A stretch of DNA of 64,000 bases from Rosa chinensis (taxonomy: Eukaryota; Streptophyta; Magnoliopsida; Rosales; Rosaceae), in contig NC_037091.1 of the NCBI RefSeq assembly GCF_002994745.2, positions 33,482,612 to 33,546,611 of the forward strand. The letters are read 5' to 3'. The notes under the pieces are model-generated. The model was not told the DNA's origin and did not search any database. It saw only the letters and a list, made by a program, of their open reading frames with translations. The position numbers and the translations under genes were made by a program. Positions 47,511-61,253 of the stretch are shown here, piece after piece (positions within the stretch are counted from its first letter, which is position 1; every line of letters starts with the position of its first letter).

Positions 47511-50500
47511 TTTTGGCACGCAGACCTAGGGAGCTGCAAAGCCACATGCATCATGCATGCTATGACATTACAGTCCTTGAACTGCCTTATTTGTCCTCGT
47601 CCTTTTCCAAAATTTACATTGAAAAAGGACCAAAGCAAACCAAGTTGCCACCCCGCACAGTGGCCAAATTGTACCCAAAATGTTAATCATCCTAAACTCT
47701 AACTATAGTAGAAACCATGTATATTAATAGGCAGAGCATGAAGAGGAGATCCACTTTCGTACCTCATGCATTGCCGATGATTACCAGAGTTGCCGAAAAA
47801 TGCCGAAAATTCCCTGGAAAGGCCGGAGCTTCTTAGCTTCAAATCGCCTTCATCGGAGCTCATCGGTGAAAAACCAAGGCATAGGTTTGGTCGCAAAGGC
47901 GATGGGGTCCAAACGCCAGTATTCGTACACCTGGAGATGGCCAGAATCGGAAGTGAGGATCGGGTCTTGTCACGGATATCAGAAACGTGTCTCAAGTTCT
48001 GAAATTTTTGGAGGCATCTGGGTCGTTGATCCGATCTCGGCTCCTATATACTTGAAAGCAACGGACGAGATTAAATGATGATTAAAATCTACGACCCAGA
48101 AGGTACCACTAATTTTCTTTTATTTAAAATGATTTTCCTTATTTTGAAACTTCTTAAGTATGAAATAAATAACTCCGACGTCCGAAAATTTCACAAAATT
48201 ACCACGGACTCATCATAAAGTGTACTTTACTATTGAGTTATTTATTTCATAGTAAAGTACGCGTTACGATGAGTCCGTGATTGAAGATTTCACTTACTTA
48301 AAAATTATAAAGAGCACAAATTTAAATCTTAAATAATTATATCTTAAATCCTTAAATTTTCACGAGCTCACAATACATAACCGAAAAACCTAAAATCTTC
48401 ACGCATATAACAAAAAACTTTAAATTGCTTATATAATTTCTACAATTAATATACATATTGAGACAAAAGTGATACATTGATAATTTGAACTAGTGTGCAA
48501 GTACAATACATGAGAGTGATGAGACAAATTTTAATTTGTAATTACACCTAACCACAACACTTTTTACTTACAACTTATCAAACACCTATAAATTGTTTTT
48601 CGCTCTCACAACACTTTTAAAAATATTTTACCAAACACTCAACTGCTTCTTCTCACAGCAATTTCAAAAGTGTTTCCTCTCACAGCAAAACTAAAAGTGT
48701 TTCTTCTCACAGCACATCAATCCCAAACTTCCAAATGGGCTTTTGGCACATTTATTAAAACTTCCAAATTTGTGTCCTTTCAAAAAAAAAAAAAAACTTT
48801 TGGAAATGATTCTCAATAAACGGCAGGTTTAATGAAACTTGTGAAATTCTAAAACACCCTCGATGAAATTCTCGATTGACACCACCAAATCAAATCAGGT
48901 ATTTGACATTAGGAGTACTGGTTCAACATCTTTGATGAACGGTTCACATTCTGCTAGTTGTCATGATAGATATCCCTAGTAACAAAGTTTTGATGGGTTG
49001 TTAACCTTACCCAATAAATTTGGTCATTCATTTACTTGGAGTTGAGATATTTATCAATGGAAAACTTGAATGGAGAGAAAATGAACTAAACTGAATCATT
49101 CACATTACGATATTTACTAACCATATGAAATTGGAATAAGAATGCAGCTGATTTCGAGTGATATTGTATATTAATTATCTCTAAATGAAATTTAAAACTG
49201 TTTTGATTATTGAAAAAATGCTACTAAAATAAGTGGTCGAAACCTTATTTTACAAAAATAATTACTGTTGTATCTAAAACAATCAAACCTTGGCAAAGTC
49301 ATCTAAAGTCGTATTTTATAAAAAATTTGTTCACGTAGTTGCCCGTTAGCATGATCAAAGGAAATCCCACTTCAATGTCAGGAATCAATCCCACTTCAAT
49401 GTCAGGAATCAATTCATTCATGTTCGCAGCCATAGAGACAATCACACTGCGGCTGCAGGTGTGATCGCAATGACAATATTGATCTTGAGGTCGATGAAAC
49501 GTTGACCAGTAGGGAGCGGCCAAGACTGGAGTAGAAATAATCAAACAAATTGGTGCTCATCAATGAAAATATATTCATTTCCCCAGAAAGATTTTGTCAC
49601 GACTTTCACATGAAATTTTTTTTGTCTTTAGACCAACTTTGATCAACTTCACAAATCACAAAAATAAAATTAACATCTGTCTCAAAATTAACTTTTGGAC
49701 CTACTTTGAACAACTTTGCAAATCACAAAGATAAAATTAAACATTTTCAAACCTTGGTAGTTTATATTGATTATCATCCCAACACAAATGAACCAATTAT
49801 AACTTTTACCCAAAAGTATTGACCAAATTTCTTTTAACGTGAGAAGGACATCGATGGTTAGTAGTTAGTGTTTCATCCAATAAATCAAAGCTAAGCACAA
49901 CAAAAATAAATATACACAAAACATCATTCCAATAAATCCCTCTATAAAAATCATCATCCATGTTCTACAAAAAGCAGAAAGCAACCCTAGGCTCTCTGCA
50001 TCAATGCCAAAACTACCAACCCAATAAACGAATACCAGTGAATCTGGTGGAGTATACTATGAAACGTGAAAGACAGGTGAAAATTTGAGGGCAACCTATC
50101 AATACAGCTCTATCATTCACCCTCATGTAGTAGCCACAAAAATGGCAACAAATATTACAAACTCTTTGTGCATGAACCCCCGCTGATATGCACAATGAAG
50201 ATAGCAAGGGATCCAAAACCAATAATGCCCTGAGAAGGGAATCTTAACCAGATAAATGGTGTGACTAAATAACAGAAGACTCTATAGAGATAAAGGAAAA
50301 AAAAAAAAAGGATGGTCGAGGCATATCCTACCTTAGAATAGCCTCAAACCAGACAACGACTAAGCTAAAACAAGACTGAAGTGCCATCTGCAGAGTTCCC
50401 TGATCTCCTCCAATCATGTTCCCTGACATCAAATCTAGCATATTGTTGAAGCTATCATGAAGTAGATATGCTTCCAAGCACTTCAAACATGAAATCCCTT

Positions 50501-50614
50501 CAGAGCAACCAAAGGCTCTGAAGTCCAGCCAACAACTCCCAGCAGTACATCAATGGAATAAGCAAAGAAGAGAAAGGCAAAATTGAATCCACACCAAAAG
50601 AGTTAAAGCAGCAA
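47510..50614. other. Gene-free stretch, 3' side of the importin gene
   Basis: About 3.1 kb without supported genes. It contains the long imperfect palindrome at 48203-48279 and repeated 'ctcacagcaa..aaaagtgttt' words at 48600-48720. A 25-base direct duplication 'cccacttcaatgtcaggaat' plus 'caatt' lies at 49366-49415. The last part (about 50000-50614) should hold the importin 3' UTR. Confidence 0.4.
48203..48279. repeat. Long imperfect palindrome (31-bp arms, 15-bp loop)
   Basis: Left arm 48203-48233 starts 'cacggactcatc' and ends 'gtactttactat'. Right arm 48249-48279 is its reverse complement with three mismatches. The loop 'tgagttatttatttc' is itself complementary to 'gaaataaataactc' at 48161-48174, so a second stem is possible. 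No ORF. It may be a joined pair of mobile-element ends. Confidence 0.85.
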
Positions 50615-53600
50615 TCATGAAGCTGTGGCAACTGATGCCTTCTCCATCTTTTCTTTTTCAATCTCTGCTCTCCTCTGTTCAGCATGCTGTGCTACACCAT
50701 TTGCAAGTGCCTGATAATGGAAGTCTAGCGTCTGTGTAAGACTCTGAAACCTAGGCGGATCCGATGCTTGCACGGCTTCAAAAGCAAAAAAAGAGGACAT
50801 CAGGCACATGTCATACATGCCATAAAATCAAGACATAAGCCATATAACATGGGAAGTAGTTTTCACTTACATTTGACTGCATCTACAAAGAAGACAAAAG
50901 GATCCACATCGTCAATTGGTGACTGTAACTCCTCATCATCACTGAAATCTTCATCAGAGTCGTCATCGAACTCATCACTTGGGCGGAAACACTTTGCCTG
51001 TGACACCACCAAATGATAATATGAGACGCAGGATATATAGCAAGCAAAACAATGAGAATTGTCAAAAAAAAAAATTCCTTTAGAGGCAGGCAGAGCACAG
51101 CAATATTGCTTGAGTGGAGGGAAAAAATAACAACACACCTGTGCAGCTAACTTTTGAAATTTAAGGCTATCAGCTTCATCACCATCCTCGGCATCAACTC
51201 CCATTTCCTTGTCTGATCCATCCCCACCATCATCGTCATCATCAGTATGGAAACCATCCATATCATCATCATCTTCAGCTTCTTCCTCCTTTGCAGCAGC
51301 TGCAAGAGCATTCATAAGAATTTACAATCAGAGCATTCATAAGAATTTACAATATAAAGGTTTGTGTGTGTGACCCGTGAAAAAGAAGAATAATAACTTA
51401 TGAAATAAATAATATTCTCCTTTCTCAATCTACATAAACTCTACAACTTGTCATTTCAAATTTATATTCAATATATATATTATATAGATATGCAGGGCCC
51501 TTCTAGTGAGGGATCCCTTTTTTGGGCCTAAAAACTGAATGGTTGAGATGCCGAAATGTGATCGAAAACCTGGTCTAATGCCCTATCCCTAGAATAGACC
51601 AAAAAAGGGATCCCTTAGTAGAAGGGATCTATATATATATATAACTGAAAAAAAAATAAAAAATACTTCATTAGCCTATGCAGAGAAAAAAGAAAGATTA
51701 ATTTTGCCCAAGTTGAGGAGAAAAGAAAAAGATCAAATCTACTATTGGATCCATATCTGAACATGAAAATGACCACGAGGCAAAAAATTGGGGGCCTAGT
51801 GCTAGCCTATAACATGAGTGGCGAATAATTGGTATAGATGAAAAGACAGAAAGATACCTGCAACTTGATCCTTGTATGCAACTAAGAGATCAAGGGTGGC
51901 CCTGAAAACACGGCCCAAAGCCTCCGCAGGTAATTGTCCAGCTGGGAGTGTCAGTAATGATGTCAAGCCCAAGCAGCAAACTTTTTTATCATGTTCCCTG
52001 CATTAAATTCTAAATTACTACCAATGATCTAGTCGCAATAACAATAAAATTAATCAGTGGATTACCTTTTAAAATGCACACGTACGCCACTTTTCTTAAC
52101 CTCTTGCAACATCTGGAACCAAAGATTAAATAGATCTGTCGCTATACCCAGCTTTTGCAATATGTTGAGTGTCAAAGCTGCATTGTAGTAAAGAGCATCT
52201 GCAATCTTCAAACAGACAAAAAACCGCATAAATTTCAGCATGTCAAAAGTAATCCTGAAATGATGCCAAGTAGGGTTGCATCAGGAGTAGCGATAAATAA
52301 ATATATTGGAAACACAATTGATACCAAACAATGACATTTTACGGTCAACGCTAATTTCATCACTGACAATTGCAACTCAGCAAGGTTAGTGGTACCACTA
52401 TTCTGGCATATCACCACTGCTTCTGGGATTTCAGAAACCTCTTTCTTTAGAAATATTCCACTCACCTCACCAGATTAATGGCAAACTATGACAAGCTCGA
52501 ACTCGAATTACTAAGAACTCCTTATTTCTGATAAGTTAAACTCAGTAAGGGATACCTAACCAAATAGTGTATGAAAAAGCCTATTTCACTGTGCCAAACC
52601 ACACCAACCCATACAAGAAACGAATCGGGGGGAGGGGGGGAATGAATTATCTAACATATATGAAGCACAATTCCTGATATTCAAGACTCAGAAGAACTGG
52701 GCAAAATTGTTTATTTAAAGATGAAACAAATACTGGAACAATACAATAACACACAAGTAGTTATCTGGACAAAATTGTTTAATTAAAGATGAAACAAATA
52801 CCGGAACAATACAATAGCACACAAGAGTAGTTATCTGTATCTTACCACTTGAACAAGCAGACATTTCAAGTATGATTTTTCAGCTCGACGTAACCGTTCA
52901 AATGTAATTCTAATATATGGCTCAACCCACTGATCAACCTGCCCTCTGCAATTCTGAAAAAGTACTTGAATGAGCTTAGGAGCAGGCTCTATATCACCAT
53001 CTTCCATATTCCTATCTGCCAGGATCTGAAATGGACATAAAAAAGGTAATAAATAAATAAACAAGAACATAAATGTCATCAACCTAATCAACAAGTGCAG
53101 CAATTACTAAAGTCAAATGTTATTTTGGATTCTATATCCACCATGCAATAGGTTAGTAGTTCTAGTATTGAATGCATGGTATCATTCAAGAAGTTTAGAG
53201 AAGAGGGAACTCACAGATGAAATCATATTCCAAAGGCTTTGCTGGTAGTCTGGTTCTTTACAAGATAAAAAGTGTGCAGTCCCCCTCGATATGTAGTTAT
53301 CCAAAGGAACCAGAATATCTGGGAGGAAACATATTGTCTGATAAGAACCTAACAAAAGTACATAAATGCATATATGTCCAAATTTGATTACATAAATCCT
53401 TAGTCTTCTAAGTCACATTAACACTTTTGCTGTCTTTCACCATCAATCAATTTTATATTATCATATGGAGAAGGGCAGGGTTCAAATGGAAAATCTTCGG
53501 TCAGAAGAGGAAAGTTTTGTCCCATTAAAACCAACTGATAATGCATTATTCTTGAATACCCAAGATAAGCAGTAACGTCATAATACGTCATAAAGTCCTC

Positions 53601-56600
53601 ATCAATAGATAAAATTAATACATATGAGACTATTATAATGTTTAGAAAATGATAGAACAAAAAACCCTCTGAAAAAAGGATTACAAAAATTCAACTCACT
53701 TGGAAAGAAATCTATAGCCCAATCGGCTAAAGCTTCCATCATCAATGGCCAAAGACTCCACATATCCAAAGATATTGTTGGAGAGAAAAATGTCATATAC
53801 GATACAATTTCCAACACCTCTTCAAAGACCTCTGCATAAGAAAATTTATTAGAAGGGCATACGTTCAAACCAAATAAATGAAAAGGGATGCATCTGTAGT
53901 GTTGACAACAAACTGAATAATAACACGAACAACGTCCACTTGTGAGAACCCATAGTGAATAAATGATTCTTTTACAAGGTGAGTTATAGATTATGCTTAT
54001 TTCAAAAGCTTTTGCCATTATTTCAATGTGTTGATAATGCTAGTCAAACCATATATCGGGTGGAAAGTGATATAACAAAGAACCACAGAACTTTCTGAAC
54101 TGAGGTAGCAAAAGGATAATTTCCACTTAGATATGTTAGAATCTCTTAATGACCTATAAAGATCTTTCCGGACATGGCATCCATATGGCCACTAGGCTTA
54201 TGCTCTTTTAACTTTCACTAGAATATCTGCTAGTTTTGACATACCAGAAGCACAATAAGTTTTAGACAAACATATTTATGTTGCACATACAGAAACCACA
54301 GTCATTTCCATTCCTTTAAATTTAAAAAAATAAAAAAATAAAAAGATATCGCATACAGAATTAAAGAAGTTAGCAGGATGCAGTTAAGCAGAATAAAAGA
54401 ATACAAAGAGTTAACATCACTTGACATGAGTTATAGGTATACAAGATGGAACAGAGTTAAGTATCATACAAACCTTGCCCATCGGTTGTCAACATTCTAC
54501 GCATTATAGGAAGCAAAGTTGGTTCAACTTGGACAAAGAGATGTGGGAGCCTGCTCACTGATTCTAAAATGGTGCTAATAGCACGCAAACAACCAACAGC
54601 TGCCAAAGCACCAGGATCATCGGCCTCATCATCAGCTTCAGCTGTATTCATACACCTCCAGAATGCGGCTGCCTATAAATTAGAAAGTAACAGACTTAGG
54701 CAAGAACAGCTAAAGATGATACTTTGGTGGTCTGAACATAATGAACAGAAAATATTACCAGATTTTGACACAAACCAAGAGCATATGGTGCCATTTCCTC
54801 CCCAAACTTGTCCACTATAGTCTCCAGGGTAAAAACCAGATCTTCATTCTCAACCTCATTCATAAGCTTGAAAAACTCTGAACAATAAAATGTAGGAAAT
54901 GGATAAGTCTCATGATGATTGTAAATGATGCATAGCAAAGGTTTCTGTCTCACATACCATCAAGTAGCTGAGGAAGAATTGGGCGAATTTCATTCAAATC
55001 TGCATATTAAACAAAAGAAGAGTAAATCAAATATTACAAAACAACTATGAGAGATTTTTTAAGGTATGTACCTCTGCAAGCTTCAACAAAGGATCGCAAA
55101 GCAAACACTGAATCAACTCGAACAGGAAGTTCTGGATCTCGCATCCCTGCGACCACACTATGCAATGCTTTAAGGAAGTTGTTCGGCTCTGAGAAGTTAA
55201 TATGGGCATACTGTCCTGCAACCCATGCTGCCTAATCACAATGGAACAACAATGGATAAGAATAACAGTTCATATGAAATAAAATATAAAATTGAAGAAA
55301 TACCAAGATGGCTTCAATAAAAAAAAATAACCAAATGACAGAAAGACAAGGAAGCATGAAGTGCACATTTAAACATATGAAAGAATATAGTGGATTCACG
55401 AATAATGACAAATAAAAACCATGGAACATCGCAGAAATAATGGATTTTAGCCTAATAAAACTACAAGTCATCCTTTGTTCTCTTTTCTAGCATTATGCTC
55501 CTTGTTTTCTTAAAGTTGCCAAATGAAGATCTCCATGATGCTTTTCATGAGCATCTAGTTGGGTTCTCTGTACAGATAAAAATTGACGATATCCTACTCA
55601 AAGAAAACTCATATATACTATAAAATTAAGGGATATTCCAGGTGGGAGTTTTGTGCTGGTTGCACTTCCCTATAATACCTCCATTTCAACATGTACGGAA
55701 CAAAAACAAAAAGCAAAACTAAAAACCAAATTTAAGTTCTATAGAAGAATGCAAAAAACAAAACAAGAGGAATTTGATGCAACAAACCTTAGCTCTAAGA
55801 TGCCCAACAGGACTACTAAACTCGGGGAATACATGTTGCACTAACATACGCTCTAGTTCAGACTTGTAAGGTTCCGTTTGTTTCAATTTGTCACAAAGTG
55901 CTCCAATAGCAAGAAGCGCGCCATCTTTCTGTCGATAGGGTTTGTATTCCATCGGGGCTTCATCATACCTTGATCAGGCAATAAGGTAAAAACTAAATCA
56001 ATACCAAAGCACCAAATATATGTATCATTTTCAAAAGAATATGAAAAGCTACCTCTTGAAAATTTCCACGATGAATTGAAGGAACGTATGAAGATTTTCC
56101 TTTCCACGTTTCCTAACCAACTCACTGACAAAGTCCATGGAAGCTGTTCTTGGACTGTATAAGTCTTCAATGATATCTGCACAACCAAGACAATGCGTTA
56201 CACATCTGCAGGGCATAGATCTTCAAGCAATGACACAAGATCTTGAAAACTAACCGTAGCCCTTCCTCACATATTCATGTGGGTCTTCATCCCATAGCTT
56301 TTGGTCATTGTCATTGAAACACATCAGGGGAAAAACTATCTCAAAAAGAAGAACATTAAGTCGTGGTTGCAGCAGATTGTACATGCTAATCTTTGAGATG
56401 CTGCATATACAAATAAGTTCACAAGAAGGTTAGGGAGACACCACTTATATTTAACCACACTATGAAGTAGAAAAGAAAAGAAATCTGCTCTCAACTTGCA
56501 CCACACTAAACTCTGCACTATAACACTAGGAAGTTCCTACTTGGGGGTTAAGAGAGCAGAAAAGAAATCAATCAAGTACTTTTGTCAAAATAAATAGCCG

Positions 56601-59600
56601 ACATCCACAACTTGCTAATATCTTCATTGAAAATGTCAGACAAATTACTTTAGGGAATAGTAACAAAAGAAGCAAGTCTGCTTGGCAGCTTATAACAACG
56701 TTTGCATATACAATATACATACCCTCTACTTGATAGTCTCACTTTTATAGATAAGAATTATTATTCAAAATAGTAGATTCTGCGAGTCCTCTTGAAGTTT
56801 CATAAGGCAGTTCAAGCATTGAACAGCAACTTCACAGAAATTTTATAACACAGGAACAGAAATAGAACTACAAGAAAAAAGAACTGAATTTTCAGATCAT
56901 ATGTCCTAAACCTCAGGCCAACCAATCCAGAATTGGGATCAAAGCATTGACCTACAGGTGCAAACCCTTAAGCAGGACTACTCGGTGTTAAATATATTCA
57001 GATGAAATTTTGGACTATGTAACAAGTCAAAAAAAAATATGATTTGGACAGCTCCATGTAGGATTAAGGACTACAGTTTAGGGCAGCATCCCATGTAATA
57101 TTAATGGTTTACGTAGGATTTAGGAATAACTACTTTTACAATAAGCCAGCTATTTTTTAAAGAAATTGTACACATCACATATTATGTCTCTGATAAAGAG
57201 TTTAATATTCACTAACCGCAAAAAATGAGAAGAAATAAGAGGATGCAATCTATGAAGAAAAAATGGCACACCTATTGCTTAAATATTGAAGAACAAGATT
57301 GGTAACTCTGTCAGGTAAGTATCCACCCGTTCGAATCACATTCAGCAAATTCAGGTGGCACTCCAAAATCTTCCCAGCGTAACTCTTCTGAAACATTTGA
57401 GCAAATGCCCTATTTTCTGGGTTTTGGAGCTTCAAATCTCCAAACCTGTGGACAAAGGTATCAAAAATGAAATGACAGATGAATGCTTTGCACTCGAAGG
57501 TCATTCTTATTTTATTTCATCCAAGAGCTTACCGTGTGTACAACCGGTTTAAAATGTGGATAGTCCATTTCTTCACCTTCCACCACCCCCATGCCTTTCT
57601 AAGATCAGGATCTGCAGGTTGGCCTTCCACTGGAACTGGTCTCTCCAATATATTTAGGAAAAGCATCATCCAAGCATTGAACACATTGGGATCAAACAGC
57701 TGCTTTGGAATCTCCAACTGACAATAATTCAAAATGAAGGATATGTAAATAATACAAGTCTAAACTTTACCAGTAGGATACCTTAGGGTTGTCCTATGAA
57801 ATAAATTATTACTTATAACGGCACAAAAGCTGTGGTTCAAAAATTTCCAATCCTTTCAAACACCCAGGTATCAATATAAATTGAAGGAACTCAGAAGGGG
57901 AAAAAAAACTGTTTTGTAGCATGTTTTCAGGCAAAGCAGTTTCCATGTAAAGAACCTTTAAAGCAGGACAACTAGCCATGAGAACTAACCATAGACTAAT
58001 ACATATACACATACGCAAGGACCCAATACTTGTTGGAGGGCTATAAAAATAAGATACAGCAGGATTCATACATGTCATGGACATCTACCTTAGACAGGAA
58101 GGAAATGTTACTATGCCACTAATGTCTCAAGTTATATATACTACCACTGCCTTGATTGCACTAGTACCCAAATCATTTCACAGTGTATAAATAATATCAT
58201 TTCACAGATTGAATGAATAACTTTCAAGTAAGCATAAAACATTTATTTAGTTGATGAAATGTTGAAAAGGAATATGATTACTTTGTAGATTTCCATTAAA
58301 AAGTTGAGTGATTTAAGGTGGGTATTAGCAAACTTTTTACGAAGACTTATCAACCCATCAATATGGTTCAAATGCACTACAAAAGCAGAACAAAAAAAAA
58401 TTGGTCCAGAACATACATAAATGGATGACCAGAAAATTTTACAGATAAGCTTGATCAAATCTGCTACTTCCAGTGTTGGGTTGGGAATCTGGACAAGCCG
58501 GTTGAATATATTTAGCAGATGTGGGAATGTCTCCTCAACAATAAGATAAACAGGTGTCCTCTCCTCATCAGATTTGAACCTAAGAAAATAAAATTACATG
58601 GTCAAATTCAAAAATAATTCTTAAGGTACACATCATGCAAAAAAAAAAACCAATGGAAGGCCTAGCAGACAACATTCTTAGCTAACATTTAATATATATA
58701 TATACATTTCATACTAAATGAATGGATATAAACTACTAGAATCTGATGAGTTAGGACAGATATCTCTCTGAATTTAGAATCAAATAATTGTGACCCAGAC
58801 ATAAACCCTAAACACACAAACAGTGATGCTTCTTTAATCACAATATTTCTAATGTGTAAGTGGACCGTATCAGACGCCACACTGTTATCATCCCAGTGAC
58901 AATGAAACAATGCAAGTCAACATCACTCTAGAGACATGCATAGACACCATTCACATGTATATACGATGGCCACAGGCACAACAGTAAATTTATGGAATAC
59001 AGCTATCAGGAAACCACATGATGAATATTTCATTACTATGATCCCCACTGGATAAGAGAACATAATTATCATTAACTGCCATAACAATCTTGTGTTCAAA
59101 TACACATTAAGCACACAGTATGCCTCAGATGGAAAACTAGTAGCTAAACTTGTAATTTCATTTAGAAGGCAGTGCAACTCCAGGCAATAGCCATATATAA
59201 GAATCACTTCATAAGAAAAGTAGATTATGACACACTTACTCGTATTTTCTAGAAAGAATCCTCAAGACAAACAAAGCACCATAGACTTGTTGGTCTTGTA
59301 AGTTGTGCTTCACCCAGTCTAAAAGCCGTGGCCACTGCTCAGGGTAATCGGCATGAATAATTGTCTTTAGGCACTCACCCAGTTGCACCCTGTACAATGA
59401 CATTAGATCACCAACGAATCAGGAACATTATTTCTCATGACATTATATAGAACTAACAACTTGAAACAAAACACAAAGACAATGTGCGTGCAGAGTCACA
59501 GGCCCACAGTTGTTTAATCTAGCTATAAGCACATTAACTAGAGTAGCCGAAACAGCAAACAAAGTACCTCAACAATGGGGGAACCTGTGTAACAAACACG

Positions 59601-60204
59601 AGAACGTGCTCCCTAACCACCTCTTTATCAGCTTGTGATATCTTATTCTGCTCATCTACACACAACAATCAACAGGGCAAAGAAGAATAAGCACAGCTAG
59701 ACTCATCCACGGATTTCATATACAATCGCAAACCAATCATTACATACCCGGCTCATGAGGTGACCAGTTCTTCCCAATGAAGTTCTTGAAATGGATGCTG
59801 GCAACCTGACGCACACCCATGTCGCAGCTACCATCCACAATAATTTGCAACAGTCTCACCAAATGCTGCGGTGTATACTGAATCTGCAAACCAAAACCCC
59901 CCAACATCAACATCATCAGATGAAAACCCCCCACATACATATAAAACCCTAATCAAACTCATCACCAACCACATAACACCAATTCACTACGAATCAAATC
60001 AAACAAGGAACTCAAAACCCAGTCTCGAATTACACAATTCTGATCAACACGGGTCAAGATTACATATTCACATATCCAATCAAACCGAAAAGATGATCAA
60101 GAAATTACAAGAACCTGATTGAGGCTGTGCTCGGCGGCTTTACGCTCATCGGGATTGGTGCTGAGAGCAGCTTGGAGTACAACAGCAAGGCCAGGAAGAT
60201 CCAT
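50615..60204 (-). CDS. SAD2: Importin beta-like SAD2 (importin-7/8 type), 22 exons, 1,033 aa
   Basis: Exons: 60115-60204, 59748-59883, 59568-59655, 59240-59389, 58417-58579, 57533-57717, 57272-57445, 56255-56400, 56053-56176, 55788-55968, 55072-55231, 54958-54999, 54759-54877, 54474-54672, 53700-53831, 53215-53318, 52846-53025, 52066-52205, 51858-51997, 51139-51299, 50871-50997, 50615-50775. All junctions are GT-AG and the total of 3,102 bases stays in one frame. The N-terminus [20 protein letters not shown] and [15 protein letters not shown] are the importin-beta N-terminal (Ran-binding) region. Helical repeats follow ([48 protein letters not shown]). Residues about 885-965 are strongly acidic, and the end [20 protein letters not shown] is typical of the family. 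It carries cargo through nuclear pores with Ran; the Arabidopsis homologue affects ABA, light and trichome responses. No break was seen. Confidence 0.93.
51494..51630. mobile_element. Small MITE in a SAD2 intron
   Basis: A 137-bp element with 30-bp terminal inverted repeats that match at 26 of 30 positions, sharing 'gggatccctttttt'. It lies in the intron between exons 19 and 20 of the importin gene. The flanks are AT-dinucleotide runs, so a TSD cannot be fixed. Confidence 0.7.
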
Positions 60205-61035
60205 ATTTTTTTTGTTTTTCCAGAATTTCGATGATAATCGAAACTCCAATAGGATTAAGAGGTCGGCCAATCAAAATTGATCGGAACCTAAACCCTAGGT
60301 GAAATTGAAGAAAGGGGATGATGGGGCGAAACCAGAAAGGCGAGGGGGATAAGAGTAGGTTGTCACCACTAGGGTTTAGACAAGGCTTTTTGCACAGAGA
60401 TACAACTCTGTTGAGTGTGCTGCTATTTAAAGCCACTAGGGTTTACGCTTCTAACTCAAAACTAATCATTCCAGGGCCCTATGAAAGAAACCAATTGCAC
60501 GTTCACAAATTTACTTTTTTATATTACATTTTTTTTCTTTTCTTTTTGTTAAAACTTCTTCTTTCTTTTTTTTTAATTCTTTTACTCTTTTAGGTTGATT
60601 ACTTGGTTTGGCCGAGATTATGGTTGTCTAAGTTTGATTCTCACCGACACTAAAAGGGTCGGCCTTCTTGACGCTACTGGAGTTTGGTTACACTAAAAGT
60701 GTCGGTCTTCTTGACGCTACTGGAGTTTGGTTGGTAGGACGATCGTTGAGATGAGCTGCAAAAATTGGAAACAATCAATTGAATCATCATTGGCTTTGCG
60801 AGCCTTAACTAATGCGTTGAATGATATGTGGGTTCGATTTGTGTGACTGAGCAGGTTTGTTGTCTTTCCTCTTTGACATGCACCTTTGACATGCACCAAC
60901 TTTAGGGATTGCTCAAACATGCTGAGTTTGTATGGAAGATTTATCTTTAATACTCAAAAGACGAGTCAGGATTTTGGAAGAGTAATTTACAAATGAGACG
61001 CTTACAACCACCAAACCAATCATTACTAGGTCACT
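60205..61035. promoter_or_regulatory. 5' UTR and upstream region of SAD2
   Basis: The leader upstream of the ATG at 60204 contains a long run of 'cgaaactcc' and 'aaccctag' words, with a pyrimidine-rich tract on the plus strand at 60510-60590. No clear TATA box is visible, as is common for housekeeping plant genes. A 43-bp tandem duplication lies at 60648-60733. No ORF is supported. Confidence 0.35.
60648..60733. repeat. 43-bp tandem duplication
   Basis: Two copies at 60648-60690 and 60691-60733 share 'acactaaaag.gtcgg' and 'cttcttgacgctactggagt', differing at two or three bases. Confidence 0.85.
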
Positions 61036-61215
61036 TCAACATTCTTTTTTTTTTTTCTTTTAAGCGGAAAACGATGACTTCATTTTATTAGAAAGATTAC
61101 AAATACAACAAAAAGCCATTACTTGAGTAACTACACCTCATCATCTAGTTAGCGATAGCACACAAACTCCGATCATCATATCCAAACCCTTAAGATATAA
61201 GGAAACCTAAAATGC
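61036..61215 (-). mobile_element. LINE-type 3' end with poly(A) tract
   Basis: Read on the minus strand the segment ends 'tttctaataaaatgaagtca' followed by 'tcgttttccgctt' and an A-rich tail (plus-strand T-run at 61046-61060). An 'aataaa' signal just before a short unique piece and a poly(A) tail is the form of a plant LINE 3' UTR. No RT remains. It abuts the gypsy integrase fragment. Confidence 0.5.
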
Positions 61216-61253
61216 CCCGACAAAGCTAAATAACTTGGTACCGGAAATGCATT

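Noticed and set aside
48203..48300. Possible hammerhead ribozyme ('gatgagtccgtg' looks like the conserved core)
   Set aside because: The required GAAA after helix II is missing on both strands, and the arms are better explained as a simple palindrome.
50863..51315. 150-aa ORF joining two SAD2 exons through their intron
   Set aside because: The intron at 50998-51138 has proper GT-AG ends, and splicing keeps the family sequence; reading through it adds unrelated residues.
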